From assembly GCF_008124765.1 (NCBI RefSeq), contig NZ_VNHS01000018.1:24282-88281 (forward strand): a stretch of DNA of 64,000 nt, given 5' to 3'. Source of the stretch: Paenibacillus methanolicus (GTDB lineage Bacteria; Bacillota; Bacilli; Paenibacillales; Paenibacillaceae). Shown here piece after piece: positions 17,232 through 25,861 of this stretch. The notes beneath the pieces are model-generated. The model saw only the letters and a list, made by a program, of their open reading frames with translations, did not search any database and was not told the DNA's origin. The position numbers were made by a program, and so were the translations under genes. Positions within the stretch are counted from its first letter, which is position 1. Every line of letters begins with the position of its first letter.

Positions 17232-18164
17232 TCATAATTTCTTCCTCGAGAGCCATAACCCCATCAAGAACGAGACGAACATGAGGACGACCGCGTTCAA
17301 GATTAAATCCCGGCCCTTCGGATCGCTCACGTAATACAAGTAGGCATTATCCGGGTTATAGCGAAAGTTGATGTACATGAACAGCGCCAAGAACAGCACG
17401 GGCGTGAAGTTCGCCATCCGAATCTCCAGCAGCTTGTTGCGCTCCTGTTGATTGGCGCGTCTGGCCTTGCGCATATCGCCGATCAAGTCCTTCAAACTGT
17501 CCGTGATCGGATATCCTTCCGCAAGACCCGCCCGCACGATTTGGATGAAATAATCCGCCCAAATGTGGCCGAGCGAAGACGCGAATATGCGCAGGCTGGC
17601 CTCGTCATCGCCGCGCACGGACAAATTCCGGTACAGCTGCTCGAACACCAGCTGCATCGGGCCGAGCAGGCGCTTCTCTTCCACGGTTCGATGAAGCGCG
17701 GCGCGGATATGCCGGCCGCCGTTCATGAGGCAGCATTGGTAGAACAGCTCGACGGCCGGCAGAAAATCGGCGCGCGTCTGCATTCGCCTGTGCATAAGCA
17801 TCGTCCAGAGTAAAGTGTACGGCAGCGCGGCAAGCATGACCGTCAGCAGCAGCGTGCCTTTCACGCCGTGAAACAACGTGACGCCGAATACGAGACCGGC
17901 CGCGAACAGCAGCGCCGTCACGCCGAACACCGCTTCGGGCGTAACGCCGAGCGACAATGCCTCCAGCATTTCGTCCACGTGGCGATACGGCCGCTCGGCT
18001 CGCCGGAGCTGCCGGACGAAACGGGCGCCCAGCTTGTTCTCGCGCCGGTGAGCAAGCCGGTTGTGAATAACCGAGCGGGTGGACAACGCATGAAGGACGA
18101 TGCCGAACGATAGCCCTAGGAGAAGAAACAAGACCGTCCAAAGCAAGATTAGCTTGATGCTCAT
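17232..18164 (-). CDS. tadB: TadB-like membrane platform protein
   Basis: 310 residues with an N-terminal helix (about 5-27), a pair of helices near 75-125, a T2SSF-type cytosolic domain (about 130-255, with VELFYQCCLMNGG and the AGLAEGYPITDSLKDL segment) and a C-terminal helix pair. This is the standard TadB/T2SSF layout. Its start overlaps the end of the CpaF ATPase gene by ATGA, so the motor ATPase and platform are translated together. It is predicted to work with the TadC protein encoded next. Confidence 0.8.
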   Translation of the reverse strand: MSIKLILLWTVLFLLLGLSFGIVLHALSTRSVIHNRLAHRRENKLGARFVRQLRRAERPYRHVDEMLEALSLGVTPEAVFGVTALLFAAGLVFGVTLFHGVKGTLLLTVMLAALPYTLLWTMLMHRRMQTRADFLPAVELFYQCCLMNGGRHIRAALHRTVEEKRLLGPMQLVFEQLYRNLSVRGDDEASLRIFASSLGHIWADYFIQIVRAGLAEGYPITDSLKDLIGDMRKARRANQQERNKLLEIRMANFTPVLFLALFMYINFRYNPDNAYLYYVSDPKGRDLILNAVVLMFVSFLMGLWLSRKKL

Positions 18165-19546
18165 CGACGCCCCTCCCCCGCCGTATCGGGAAAACTCGCC
18201 GCGTATTCATCCAAACGACGCAACGCCCGGTCGGAAAGTCCCTCGGGATATCGCCAATCCCCCATGCCCTCGTCGAACGCGGCCAAATCCCTTACGCAAA
18301 CCGTCCCTCCTTCATAGCCGATCTCCGCCAGTCGACCTACTCTCCGCTTGCCTCCGGATAGCCGCATCTCGATCCCGATCTGCGTGACGTATTCGGCGAT
18401 CCGCTTCGTCAGCCGCTCCGGGTTCATCGCCCGTCCATCCAGCATGCACATATCCGTAATCGCTTCGGGCACGTCCTCCAGCGCGTTGGCATGCACCGTC
18501 GTCATGCTCCCTTGATGTCCGCGCGTGCAAGCTCGTACATAGATATTGGCATCTTCGTCCCTAATTTCGGCATGAATAATGCGTTCGGGAGACTGCCGCA
18601 GCGCGAGCTTGAATGCCTGGGGCGCGCGGTGCAACGCGTCCTCTTCGTCCGTCTCGTATTCGACCGCGTTCTTGCTCGGGAAATCGCGCCGCAGCATCAA
18701 CTCATGTCGGCTCTCGATCGTAATGAGCCGTTCCTCGTCCGGAAGCTCGCCGATGAGCGCCTTCATCAGATGCGTCTTGCCCGAGTTCGTCGGACCGATC
18801 AGAACGAGATTGAATCTCGCCTTCAGAATCGCCGCCAGCATCTGCCGAACCGTCTCGTTCATCGTGCCGTATGCGGGCTCGCACAACGACGTCAGGTTGT
18901 ATTCCCGAGCCGTGTAGAATCGCAGCGTCAGCGTCGGCTGAGAGGTGAAGCCAAAGCCGGTCATCGTCACCCGCGTACCGTCGCGCAGCATGACCTCCGC
19001 CCATCGTTTGCGCGGGTTGATGCGGTCATTATTGTATAACACCAGATTTTGCTGGATGCGTTCCACGTCGCGCTCGGCGTCGAACCCATACGCGGACAAT
19101 CGGCTTATGCCGCCGCGAACCTCGAAGATCCGCGTACCGACGACCTGAATTTCCTCTAGTCCATCGCGCTGCCGCAGTACCAGCTCTAGCACGCTCAGCC
19201 CGATGACTTCCGCGAATAGGGCCTCGGCCAGCGAACCGTAAGGATGATCGTAGCCGGCGATTTCATGGGCGCGCTGGCGCAGCAGCCGGTCGGCGATGAC
19301 GGCCAGAATCTGCTCCCGCTCTTCGGCGTATCCGAGCACGGCCCGGTTCAATCGCTCGTTGTACGCGCGCTTCTCCTCTTCCGTCTCGCCCCGAGGCATC
19401 GCCAAGTAAGTCCTCACGTCCTCGGCCAGACGCTGAAAATCCCGCTGCCCCTTCGCTTCCAGTTCCATGCCGCCCTGCTCCTGCGCGTCTTCCATCCGAA
19501 GTTGCGCGGAGAACGCGGCCGGCGAGAATCGCGCCTGCCCCGTCAT
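18161..19546 (-). CDS. cpaF: CpaF/TadA family secretion ATPase
   Basis: 461 residues, a VirB11/CpaF-type hexameric ATPase. Visible motifs are a Walker A GPTNSGKT, the Asp-box region after it (LITIESRHELML), a Walker B-like HAEIRDEDA in place of the usual GEVRGxEA, and the downstream GHQGSMTTVHAN His-box. It would drive assembly or secretion through TadB/TadC. The 3' end overlaps tadB and the 5' end overlaps the CpaE-like gene by ATGA. The altered Walker B-like motif (AEIRDEDA) is unusual, but the acidic residues are kept. Confidence 0.88.
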   Translation of the reverse strand: MTGQARFSPAAFSAQLRMEDAQEQGGMELEAKGQRDFQRLAEDVRTYLAMPRGETEEEKRAYNERLNRAVLGYAEEREQILAVIADRLLRQRAHEIAGYDHPYGSLAEALFAEVIGLSVLELVLRQRDGLEEIQVVGTRIFEVRGGISRLSAYGFDAERDVERIQQNLVLYNNDRINPRKRWAEVMLRDGTRVTMTGFGFTSQPTLTLRFYTAREYNLTSLCEPAYGTMNETVRQMLAAILKARFNLVLIGPTNSGKTHLMKALIGELPDEERLITIESRHELMLRRDFPSKNAVEYETDEEDALHRAPQAFKLALRQSPERIIHAEIRDEDANIYVRACTRGHQGSMTTVHANALEDVPEAITDMCMLDGRAMNPERLTKRIAEYVTQIGIEMRLSGGKRRVGRLAEIGYEGGTVCVRDLAAFDEGMGDWRYPEGLSDRALRRLDEYAASFPDTAGEGRR

Positions 19547-20385
19547 GACAGACTCTTCCCGCTACGGTGCGCGACAAGCCGTTTGTACCAAGGCTGAACC
19601 GCCATCATCGGCCGCCGCTTGAGGCCGTGCCTAGCCGCGAGCACTCCCGCTTCGGCCGCCATCGCCGTCCGCCCATGCTCGTCGTGGGCCAGCCATTCGT
19701 CGATCTTCCCGCTGTCAAGCGCCCCCAGCAGCGACGGATTCACTTTGAATTCTCCCATTAGAGACACTCCCATCTCTTTGCATATATCCTTGGTCTGGTA
19801 ACCGGCGCCCATGCCGGGCTGCCGAACAACGAGCGCCTCGTATGCATCGCCTGGTATGCCGAACAACGCCGATAGCTGCTTCGCCCAACGCTGGCCATCC
19901 TCTTGAAAGTGGGACAGCGCCGGCGTCGTGGTCAACACCCGCGTATGCGCGCGCCTCAGCGTACACACCGTAGCCGCGTTGTCCCAGTAGGCACCCACAT
20001 CCGCGATGACGATGTCGAACGCCGCATGCGCGTTCTCCAGCAGATGATCGATCTCCTCGGGCCGATAAAACTCCGCCTGATCCCGCATCGTATTGCCGAA
20101 CAGCACATGGAGCGCGGCTCCCCGAACTTGAAGCATCGATTGCGCCAGCTTGCCGGGCGTCAGCGACAGGCTTCGAAGCTCCGGCCGCAGATCGTCCAGC
20201 GCCACGACCGGCCCGTCGATGCCGAGATACCGGTGAATCTTGGCGCTCTTCAGATTGAGGCATAAGTACCCGACGCGCCCTTGATACGACTCCGCCAACC
20301 GATACGCCGCCGAGAAGGCCGCGAGCGTCGTCCCGATATTCGGCGTCGTCCCGACGAAAGCCGCAAGCGTGGATTGCGTGCTCAT
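19543..20385 (-). CDS. CpaE/TadZ-like atypical ParA-family protein
   Basis: 280 residues starting at the ATG at 20385, which overlaps the CpaB stop (ATGA); the longer open frame has no support. It has the MinD/ParA fold pattern: N-terminal AFVGTTPNIGTT in place of the deviant Walker A KGGxGKT, a middle FDIVIADVGAYWD strand (Walker B-like), and RVLTTTPALSHF. Both lysines of the deviant Walker A are missing, so ATP hydrolysis is doubtful. In Tad systems CpaE/TadZ marks the pole and recruits the machine. A localising role without catalysis is plausible. Confidence 0.7.
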   Translation of the reverse strand: MSTQSTLAAFVGTTPNIGTTLAAFSAAYRLAESYQGRVGYLCLNLKSAKIHRYLGIDGPVVALDDLRPELRSLSLTPGKLAQSMLQVRGAALHVLFGNTMRDQAEFYRPEEIDHLLENAHAAFDIVIADVGAYWDNAATVCTLRRAHTRVLTTTPALSHFQEDGQRWAKQLSALFGIPGDAYEALVVRQPGMGAGYQTKDICKEMGVSLMGEFKVNPSLLGALDSGKIDEWLAHDEHGRTAMAAEAGVLAARHGLKRRPMMAVQPWYKRLVAHRSGKSLS

Positions 20386-21101
20386 GGCCTCTCCCCCTGC
20401 TCCTCCACCGCCAGCGAATCGGACGAGAACGCGATGACCAACTTGCGTTCTCCCGCGCGGCAGAGCGCATCGAGCTCCAGCCACTGCGCTTCGGTCAAGT
20501 TCAAGTTAACCGCGTCGATCGCGCCGTTGGCGCTGCGCCTGGAAGCGTACATATTCTCGAGATCCCCCTCCGCCATGGCGAATAAATGCGGGTTATCCGG
20601 ATCATCGATCTCGACGTTCGCCGACGTGCGGACCGAAGCCACGGTGACCGCCTCCGCGAACAGCCTCCGCGTATCCGCGTCCTTACCGGTGGCGTAAAGG
20701 AACACCTTGTCACCCGCGCGGATGCCGCTTGCGACCGAGAGAACGTACTCCTTCGGAATTTGAAACGTCGATTCCGTCTTCCCGGGCAGCAGACGGTAGC
20801 GATCGAACTTCCAAGCCAGCATCGGCTCTTGCTGGCCGAGCGGGACGACAGACTCCATGCCGATCACTTCGCCTACGTCGCGAATCATGTCCGCCCGATA
20901 GGAAGCTTTCGCGATGGGGATCGACTCCACCATTTCCGCCGTTACTTGTTCGCCAGCCGGAATGAAACGTTTCGGCACGACGACCGCGATCGTCTCCTGG
21001 AAGCGGATTTGCCGCAGCTGCAGCATATAAATGCCGTAGACGAGCAGGGCGGACAGCGCCGCGGCCGTCACCGCAATGGTCGCGTTGCGTTTTCTGTTCA
21101 T
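20382..21101 (-). CDS. cpaB: CpaB/RcpC-like SAF-domain protein
   Basis: 239 residues starting at the ATG at 21101 behind AGAGGTG. An N-terminal membrane helix (about 8-27) is followed by a SAF domain (FIPAGEQVTAEMVES, about 42-100) and an RcpC-like C-terminal domain (SGIRAGDKVFLYATG). This is the CpaB/RcpC periplasmic-side component of Tad machines, thought to bind wall polymer. It is the first gene of the operon. An open frame continues upstream through the leader and its terminator hairpin but shows no independent support as coding. Confidence 0.8.
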   Translation of the reverse strand: MNRKRNATIAVTAAALSALLVYGIYMLQLRQIRFQETIAVVVPKRFIPAGEQVTAEMVESIPIAKASYRADMIRDVGEVIGMESVVPLGQQEPMLAWKFDRYRLLPGKTESTFQIPKEYVLSVASGIRAGDKVFLYATGKDADTRRLFAEAVTVASVRTSANVEIDDPDNPHLFAMAEGDLENMYASRRSANGAIDAVNLNLTEAQWLELDALCRAGERKLVIAFSSDSLAVEEQGERP

Positions 21102-21141
21102 GGGTCGCACCTCTTTCGCGCGGACGGTTATATGCGGCAAC

Positions 21142-21184
21142 AAAAAAAGAACGCAGCCGGGCACATCGCCCTGCATGCGTTCTT
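21142..21184 (-). terminator. intrinsic terminator in the Tad operon leader
   Basis: On the minus strand AAGAACGCA...TGCGTTCTT forms a stem with an inner GGGC/GCCC extension, followed directly by seven T. It lies downstream of the promoter at 21226-21254 and 40 bases before cpaB, so it can act as an attenuator of the operon. Alternatively it only ends the TetR transcript. Confidence 0.75.
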
Positions 21185-21225
21185 CGCATAACCGTTCGCT
21201 ATTTATTTCGTTGAAATTTGAATTC

Positions 21226-21254
21226 ATCATAGCAGACAACGCAAGTGCTGTCTA
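21226..21254 (-). promoter_or_regulatory. sigma-A promoter of the Tad-like operon
   Basis: On the minus strand TAGACA (21254-21249) and TATGAT (21231-21226) are spaced by 17 bases. The predicted start is near 21219, about 35 bases before the attenuator hairpin. Confidence 0.6.
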
Positions 21255-21307
21255 TATATGGAACTCAAAATTTGTCATTATTTGTTCTTTCATGCAGCAT
21301 TGCTCAT

Positions 21308-21901
21308 CTAGTCGCCGCTATACTCAAGCCCGCGCAGCACATAGGCAATCGTGTCCTCGATATCCGCCATGGGGTCGCAGGGCTCGCCGCTTAGGATCGG
21401 GGTGAAATAGTTCCGCTGCTTGTGGAATAAAATATTGCCGAGCACCGTCATCAGCGTATGATCCAGCGAGCGGAACCGGTAGACGCCCTTCTCCCGGCCC
21501 TCGCGCAGCATCTCTTTCAGTTGGAGCCAGACCGGGTTCGCGTTGCGCCGGATAACCTCAATCCTGGGCGAGTTGAGCGCGATCTCCTGATTTAACAGGA
21601 TGATCATCTCCGGTTCCTCCCGTTGGAAGAGCATCACTTCCCGGATAATCGTACGCATCCCCTCGACCGGATCATGCTGCGTTCGGGCGAATTCGGCGAT
21701 TCGCGCATGCGGGAAGAATGTCTCGAACAGCGCCTGAAACATATTTTCCTTCCCGCCGAAATGGTAGGATACGAGCGCGACGTTCGCGCCCGCTTCCTCG
21801 CAAATTTGGCGCACGCTCGTGCCCTCGTAGCCCTGCTCCGCAAACAATCGCTTGGCCGCCTTCAGCAGCCGCATCTTCACATCGGGTTCTTCCGCTCGCA
21901 T
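21308..21901 (-). CDS. TetR/AcrR-family regulator
   Basis: 197 residues behind an AGGAGGAG site. The N-terminal helix-turn-helix is standard (RLLKAAKRLFAEQGYEGTS, then VSYHFGGKENMF), and the C-terminal ligand domain resembles the CerR/AefR-type dimerisation region (EEPEMIILLNQEI). It follows the exporter permease gene by 73 bases on the same strand and probably represses it through the inverted repeat at 23166-23195. The likely signal is a toxic small molecule exported by the permease; the ligand cannot be read from the sequence. Confidence 0.9.
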   Translation of the reverse strand: MRAEEPDVKMRLLKAAKRLFAEQGYEGTSVRQICEEAGANVALVSYHFGGKENMFQALFETFFPHARIAEFARTQHDPVEGMRTIIREVMLFQREEPEMIILLNQEIALNSPRIEVIRRNANPVWLQLKEMLREGREKGVYRFRSLDHTLMTVLGNILFHKQRNYFTPILSGEPCDPMADIEDTIAYVLRGLEYSGD

Positions 21902-21974
21902 TCCGCTCTCCTCCTGTTGCTAATATTATGAACGGGCGGAGGTCAGATTGGCAAGCACGTCCCGTAGGGGCGAA

Positions 21975-23132
21975 TCAAGCCGCTTTCGCGGGAGCCAGCT
22001 GAGGAGCGGGGCCTTTGCGAAGCGCCACTGCACCCGCCCCGAGCAGCAGCGACGCCGCCGCGATGACGATCAAGCCGAGCACAGCGCCGCCCGCGCCCGG
22101 TCCGCCGAACAGCAAATCCATCAGCCCTTCCACCGCATAGGTCGCCGGGAAAACGACGCTGATCGCGTGGTAGAAGTCCGGCAGCAGCTCGCGCGGCATC
22201 ATCGCGCCGGAGGAGACGAGCTGAATCGACAACATGATGATATTGAACAGCATGCCGCCCATGCCGAACAGCAGCAGGAACAGCTGGGCGAGGAACATGA
22301 ACGTCAGCACGAACAGCGCCTGGAATCCCCACATGGCCAAGAAGCCGTGGCTGGATTGTCCGCCGAGCGCGAGCACGAGCGACGACCCGACCAGCGACAC
22401 GATGACCGCCGCGCCCACGTTGATGATACAGCGGGCGGCAAAACGCTGCCAACGTCCGAAGGAACCGGCCAGCATCATGGACGACTGCTGCATGTTCATC
22501 CCGAGCAGCATCGAACCGACGTACGAGGCCAGCACAAGCATCATCGGCACCATCTGGTTGTTCATCCCGTCGACGACGTTCGAGTATTGAATATCCGAGG
22601 TTACCCGCTCCGACAGCGCGCTGGCCGCGCCTGCCGCCTGCTCGGCAGGGAATTTGGCTCCTGTCAGCACCGCCTGCACGCCTTGCGTCACGGCGAATTT
22701 GTTCACCGTCGACGTAATTTGGGCGGCCATGGAATTCATGACGCTCTTGATCATCTGCGGATTCGATTCGTTAATATAATATTGAATGGCCGCTTTGCCC
22801 TCCTGCGACGACGCGGAAGTGCTGAAATCCGCCGGAATCGTCACGACCATCTGCAGCTCGCGGTCGTTCAGCATGCGCGCAGCTTCTTCTTCCGCCGCGA
22901 CCGTGAGCGTCGTCACCGGCAGCGACTGCTTGAGCTGCTCCGCGATTTGCGGTCCCATCTTCGTATCGAGCGCCACGATCCCTACGTTCAACTGCTTCAA
23001 CCGCTCGGGATCGGACACCCCGCTATAGCCCGTCATCCAAATCACCGCGAAAATGACCTGGAACATAAGCGCCGTGATGATGCCCACCTTAGTCGTCGGC
23101 TTGCTTAAAAACGCCTTCAGTACGTTTCCCAT
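21975..23132 (-). CDS. ABC-2 type exporter permease (YhgE/Pip-like)
   Basis: 385 residues. The ATG at 23132 is chosen because AGGAG lies 11 bases before it; an in-frame GTG at 23144 overlaps that site. The protein has an N-terminal helix (about 14-36), a large extracytoplasmic domain (about 40-205) and five to six C-terminal helices (about 210-370). This is the ABC-2 permease layout of YhgE/drug-export type proteins. No ATPase gene is adjacent on this strand, so it either uses an ATPase encoded elsewhere or works without one. It is probably co-transcribed with the TetR gene. Confidence 0.8.
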   Translation of the reverse strand: MGNVLKAFLSKPTTKVGIITALMFQVIFAVIWMTGYSGVSDPERLKQLNVGIVALDTKMGPQIAEQLKQSLPVTTLTVAAEEEAARMLNDRELQMVVTIPADFSTSASSQEGKAAIQYYINESNPQMIKSVMNSMAAQITSTVNKFAVTQGVQAVLTGAKFPAEQAAGAASALSERVTSDIQYSNVVDGMNNQMVPMMLVLASYVGSMLLGMNMQQSSMMLAGSFGRWQRFAARCIINVGAAVIVSLVGSSLVLALGGQSSHGFLAMWGFQALFVLTFMFLAQLFLLLFGMGGMLFNIIMLSIQLVSSGAMMPRELLPDFYHAISVVFPATYAVEGLMDLLFGGPGAGGAVLGLIVIAAASLLLGAGAVALRKGPAPQLAPAKAA

Positions 23133-23165
23133 TCGTGCTCCCACTCCTCTTTTACAATCGCTTAA

Positions 23166-23195
23166 ACATTTGTTTTAAACAACCGTTTTAAATGT
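23166..23195. promoter_or_regulatory. candidate TetR operator
   Basis: A 30-base imperfect palindrome with outer arms ACATTT/AAATGT and inner TTTTAAAC/GTTTTAAA. It covers the predicted transcription start and early leader of the permease-tetR unit, the expected place for autorepression by the TetR protein. Confidence 0.5.
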
Positions 23196-23205
23196 CTGTT
23201 TTGCT

Positions 23206-23235
23206 ACTATAGCGCCGGGCGGCTTGTCTTGTCAA
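23206..23235 (-). promoter_or_regulatory. sigma-A promoter of the permease-tetR unit
   Basis: A consensus TTGACA (23235-23230), an 18-base spacer and TATAGT (23211-23206) on the minus strand. This is a strong promoter that would need repression, which fits the palindrome immediately downstream. Confidence 0.7.
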
Positions 23236-23384
23236 CCTGCGGTCCCGACCCCCTTGCTGCTACTACTAGGAACAACGCAATCATAGTTATTAGGGGATAT
23301 CTACTCCTATTCCCAGTTAGAACGCAACTTTATGCTTCTCGATCCCGTACAACAACAGGATTAGACAGAATGGAGGGATGAAAG

Positions 23385-24101
23385 TTGCAGCTGGTGATCG
23401 ACCAGATTGTGAAGAAGTTTGACGACAAGAAGGTGCTCGACGGTGCGGCATTCTCCTTTGACAAGGGCAATATTTACGGTCTGCTGGGACGTAACGGGGC
23501 AGGCAAAACGACGTTATTCAATTGCTTGAGCGGAGAGATGAAGATGGATGGGGGCGGAGCCTTCCTGGAGGAGAACGGGACCCGACGCTCACTTGGCGAG
23601 AACGACGTGGGCTACGTCCATTCCCTTCCGATCCTGCCTGAATTTTTAACCGGCTACGAGTTTATCCGCTTCTTCATGGATATTAACCGGAATAAGCTGG
23701 CGGGCGGCCCGAGCATCGACGAGTACTTCGACCTTATGCGCATGACCAAGGATGACCGGCACCGTTTGATCAAGAGCTATTCGCACGGTATGAAGAACAA
23801 GGTGCAGATGCTGCTGTTCTTCATTACCAAGCCGCCTGTTATCCTGCTCGATGAACCGCTGACGTCGTTCGATGTCATCGTGGCCCTGGAGATGAAGCAG
23901 TTGCTGCGGGAGATGAAGCAGGATCATATTCTGATCTTCTCCACCCACATCCTGCAGCTCGCCTCCGACCTGTGCGACCGGCTGGTCGTGTTGAACAACG
24001 GCCAATTATCGGATGTTCCGGCCGAGCTGCTGGGCAGTCCCGCGTTCGAACAAAGCATTGTCGAGCTGCTGAAGGATGATGATCATGTTCCAAATCATTA
24101 A
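23385..24101 (+). CDS. ABC transporter ATP-binding protein
   Basis: 238 residues from a TTG start with GGAGGG seven bases upstream; the ATG inside the site is out of frame. It has all ATPase motifs: Walker A GRNGAGKTT (about 35-43), a Q-loop region, a signature KSYSHGMKNK in place of LSGGQ, Walker B VILLDEPL and the H-loop STHIL. The degenerate signature is common in ABC-2 exporters of the peptide/lipid type. It overlaps the permease gene that follows, with which it must form the transporter. The substrate is unknown. Confidence 0.88.
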   Translation: MQLVIDQIVKKFDDKKVLDGAAFSFDKGNIYGLLGRNGAGKTTLFNCLSGEMKMDGGGAFLEENGTRRSLGENDVGYVHSLPILPEFLTGYEFIRFFMDINRNKLAGGPSIDEYFDLMRMTKDDRHRLIKSYSHGMKNKVQMLLFFITKPPVILLDEPLTSFDVIVALEMKQLLREMKQDHILIFSTHILQLASDLCDRLVVLNNGQLSDVPAELLGSPAFEQSIVELLKDDDHVPNH

Positions 24102-25695
24102 TACGATACGGGCCATTCGTACGTCTTCCGGTGCGAACCGCCTCATCTATTACGCGCAAAAGCTTCCTTTGGTCGGGAGCCGTATTCGAGACACCGCTTA
24201 CTCCAGCTTGAGGGTCAAGCGCTCGGCCGCTGTCGTTCTGCTCATCCTCAGTATACTCTGGGGCTTCTCTACGAGATTGGCCTATGTGGGCCTGCTGTTG
24301 TATTGGCCGGTAATCACCTTCGGCGGGCATCTTACCACAGACGAGCAATACGGGTTGTTTCTACATAGCTTCTGGATGATCAGCTTTATCGTGGCGGGCA
24401 TATCCAGCGCCAAAGTCCTGGAGCCTAAGCGCGATAAATATATCGCGGTTAAGCTCATGCGCATGCCGGCCGCCAATTATATGCGAAGCCTGCTTACCTA
24501 TCATTACGCGACATTCTTTATCTACTCGCTGCCTGCGATGCTGATCTTCGCGCCACTGCTTGGCGCCTCCTACCTCGAATCGATTCTACTGACGCTATTG
24601 CTGACGTTATGGAGAATCTTTGCCGAATATGGGCATCTGAAGCTGTTCGACCGCACCGGCCTCGTGCTTATCCGCCGCACCGGCCTCGTATGGATCGTCA
24701 TCATCCTTGGCTATCTGGCCGCTTATATGCCGCTGTTCTTCAACGAGGCGCTGGTCGTCGGACCGCTGCTGCTTAAGCTTCCCGTCGTTCTTGCCATCTT
24801 GCTACTCGGCCTCTTGGGGACGGTGCAGCTTGCCCGTCACCGGGATTACCGCAGCGCCGTAGACGCCGCGGCCAAGAGAGACGATCCGCTGCTCGATATC
24901 GGGCGCATGATGAGCGAAGCCCAGAAGAGCAGCGTCCAGACCGCAGACGGCGACTACTCGCTGACCGTCGTGCATCGGCAAGAACAGCCTCGGCGCAGAG
25001 AAGGCTATCATGATCTCAACCATATCTTCTTTGAGCGACATCGCAGCTTGATCCGCAAGCCTGTCTATCTGCGGGCCGCCTTAATCGGCGGAATCGGAGC
25101 GGTCGCTGCCATCGTGTTGGCGCTGTTCGGAGAGCAGTTCCAGTTCCCGACGCCCGAACTTGGCACAATTATTCCGATTCTCGCCTTGGCGATGAACCTT
25201 CTTCTCCTTGGCGAGCGGCTGTGCAAGGCGATGTTCTATCATTGCGATCTTAGTCTGCTGCGCTACAGCTTCTATCGAAGAGAGGCCAGCTTGCATTTTC
25301 GCATACGTTTGTTTCGGCTAACGCTTCTCAATCTATGGATCGCCGGGGTGCTAGGGGCTGCGCTCACTTTGATTTTTGGGGTTTACGGCGCATCCTTCGC
25401 CTGGCCGGACATGCTCCTGCTCTGGGGAAGCATCCTATCGCTGACGGTATTCTTCTCGGTGCATCATCTGTTCATGTACTATATCTTCCAGCCGTTCTCG
25501 ACTGAATTAAACATGAAGAATCCGTTCTATTTCATCCTCGGCGCAGCCGTTTCGGGAATGATCGGAGCCGCGATCGTCACCCGTCCCCCTGCGGGAGCAT
25601 TCACGCTGACGGCAGCGATCGCTGCCGCCGCGTATCTCGTCCTCGCCCTGATTCTCGTCCCAAAAATAGGCCATCGAACGTTCCGCGTCAAATAA
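24085..25695 (+). CDS. ABC transporter permease, large membrane protein
   Basis: 536 residues from the ATG at 24085 (AAGGA eight bases before it; ATGs at 24076 and 24079 are alternatives). It overlaps the ATPase gene by 17 bases. Roughly ten to twelve membrane helices are visible in two groups (about 50-250 and 330-530), separated by a charged cytosolic segment with RHRDYRSAVDAA and RQEQPRRREGYHDL. No named family was recognised beyond ABC-2-like export permeases. With 23385-24101 it makes a two-gene exporter cassette ending at a good terminator. Confidence 0.75.
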   Translation: MFQIINTIRAIRTSSGANRLIYYAQKLPLVGSRIRDTAYSSLRVKRSAAVVLLILSILWGFSTRLAYVGLLLYWPVITFGGHLTTDEQYGLFLHSFWMISFIVAGISSAKVLEPKRDKYIAVKLMRMPAANYMRSLLTYHYATFFIYSLPAMLIFAPLLGASYLESILLTLLLTLWRIFAEYGHLKLFDRTGLVLIRRTGLVWIVIILGYLAAYMPLFFNEALVVGPLLLKLPVVLAILLLGLLGTVQLARHRDYRSAVDAAAKRDDPLLDIGRMMSEAQKSSVQTADGDYSLTVVHRQEQPRRREGYHDLNHIFFERHRSLIRKPVYLRAALIGGIGAVAAIVLALFGEQFQFPTPELGTIIPILALAMNLLLLGERLCKAMFYHCDLSLLRYSFYRREASLHFRIRLFRLTLLNLWIAGVLGAALTLIFGVYGASFAWPDMLLLWGSILSLTVFFSVHHLFMYYIFQPFSTELNMKNPFYFILGAAVSGMIGAAIVTRPPAGAFTLTAAIAAAAYLVLALILVPKIGHRTFRVK

Positions 25696-25713
25696 CGTCG
25701 GATGCGTCCGCCA

Positions 25714-25755
25714 AGAAAGCCTCGCTGCATGGTAGCGAGGCTTTCTATCCTTTTG
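25714..25755 (+). terminator. terminator of the ABC exporter cassette
   Basis: Arms AGAAAGCCTCGCT (25714-25726) and AGCGAGGCTTTCT (25734-25746) around a 7-base loop, followed by ATCCTTTTG. Confidence 0.8.
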
Positions 25756-25792
25756 TTCGGATTACTCCTGCGGATTCTATGATTGGGAAAAC

Positions 25793-25827
25793 AAAACGGA
25801 CTGCAGGTCATGCCTGCAGTCCGTTTT
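25793..25827 (-). terminator. terminator of the S-layer nucleotidase gene
   Basis: A near-perfect palindrome, AAAACGGACTGCAGG with CCTGCAGTCCGTTTT, lying 35 bases past the stop of the minus-strand gene. TTTTGTTTT follows on the minus strand. Confidence 0.8.
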
Positions 25828-25861
25828 GGGTATGAGGGCCTTCATATCCCGATCGGTTCGC

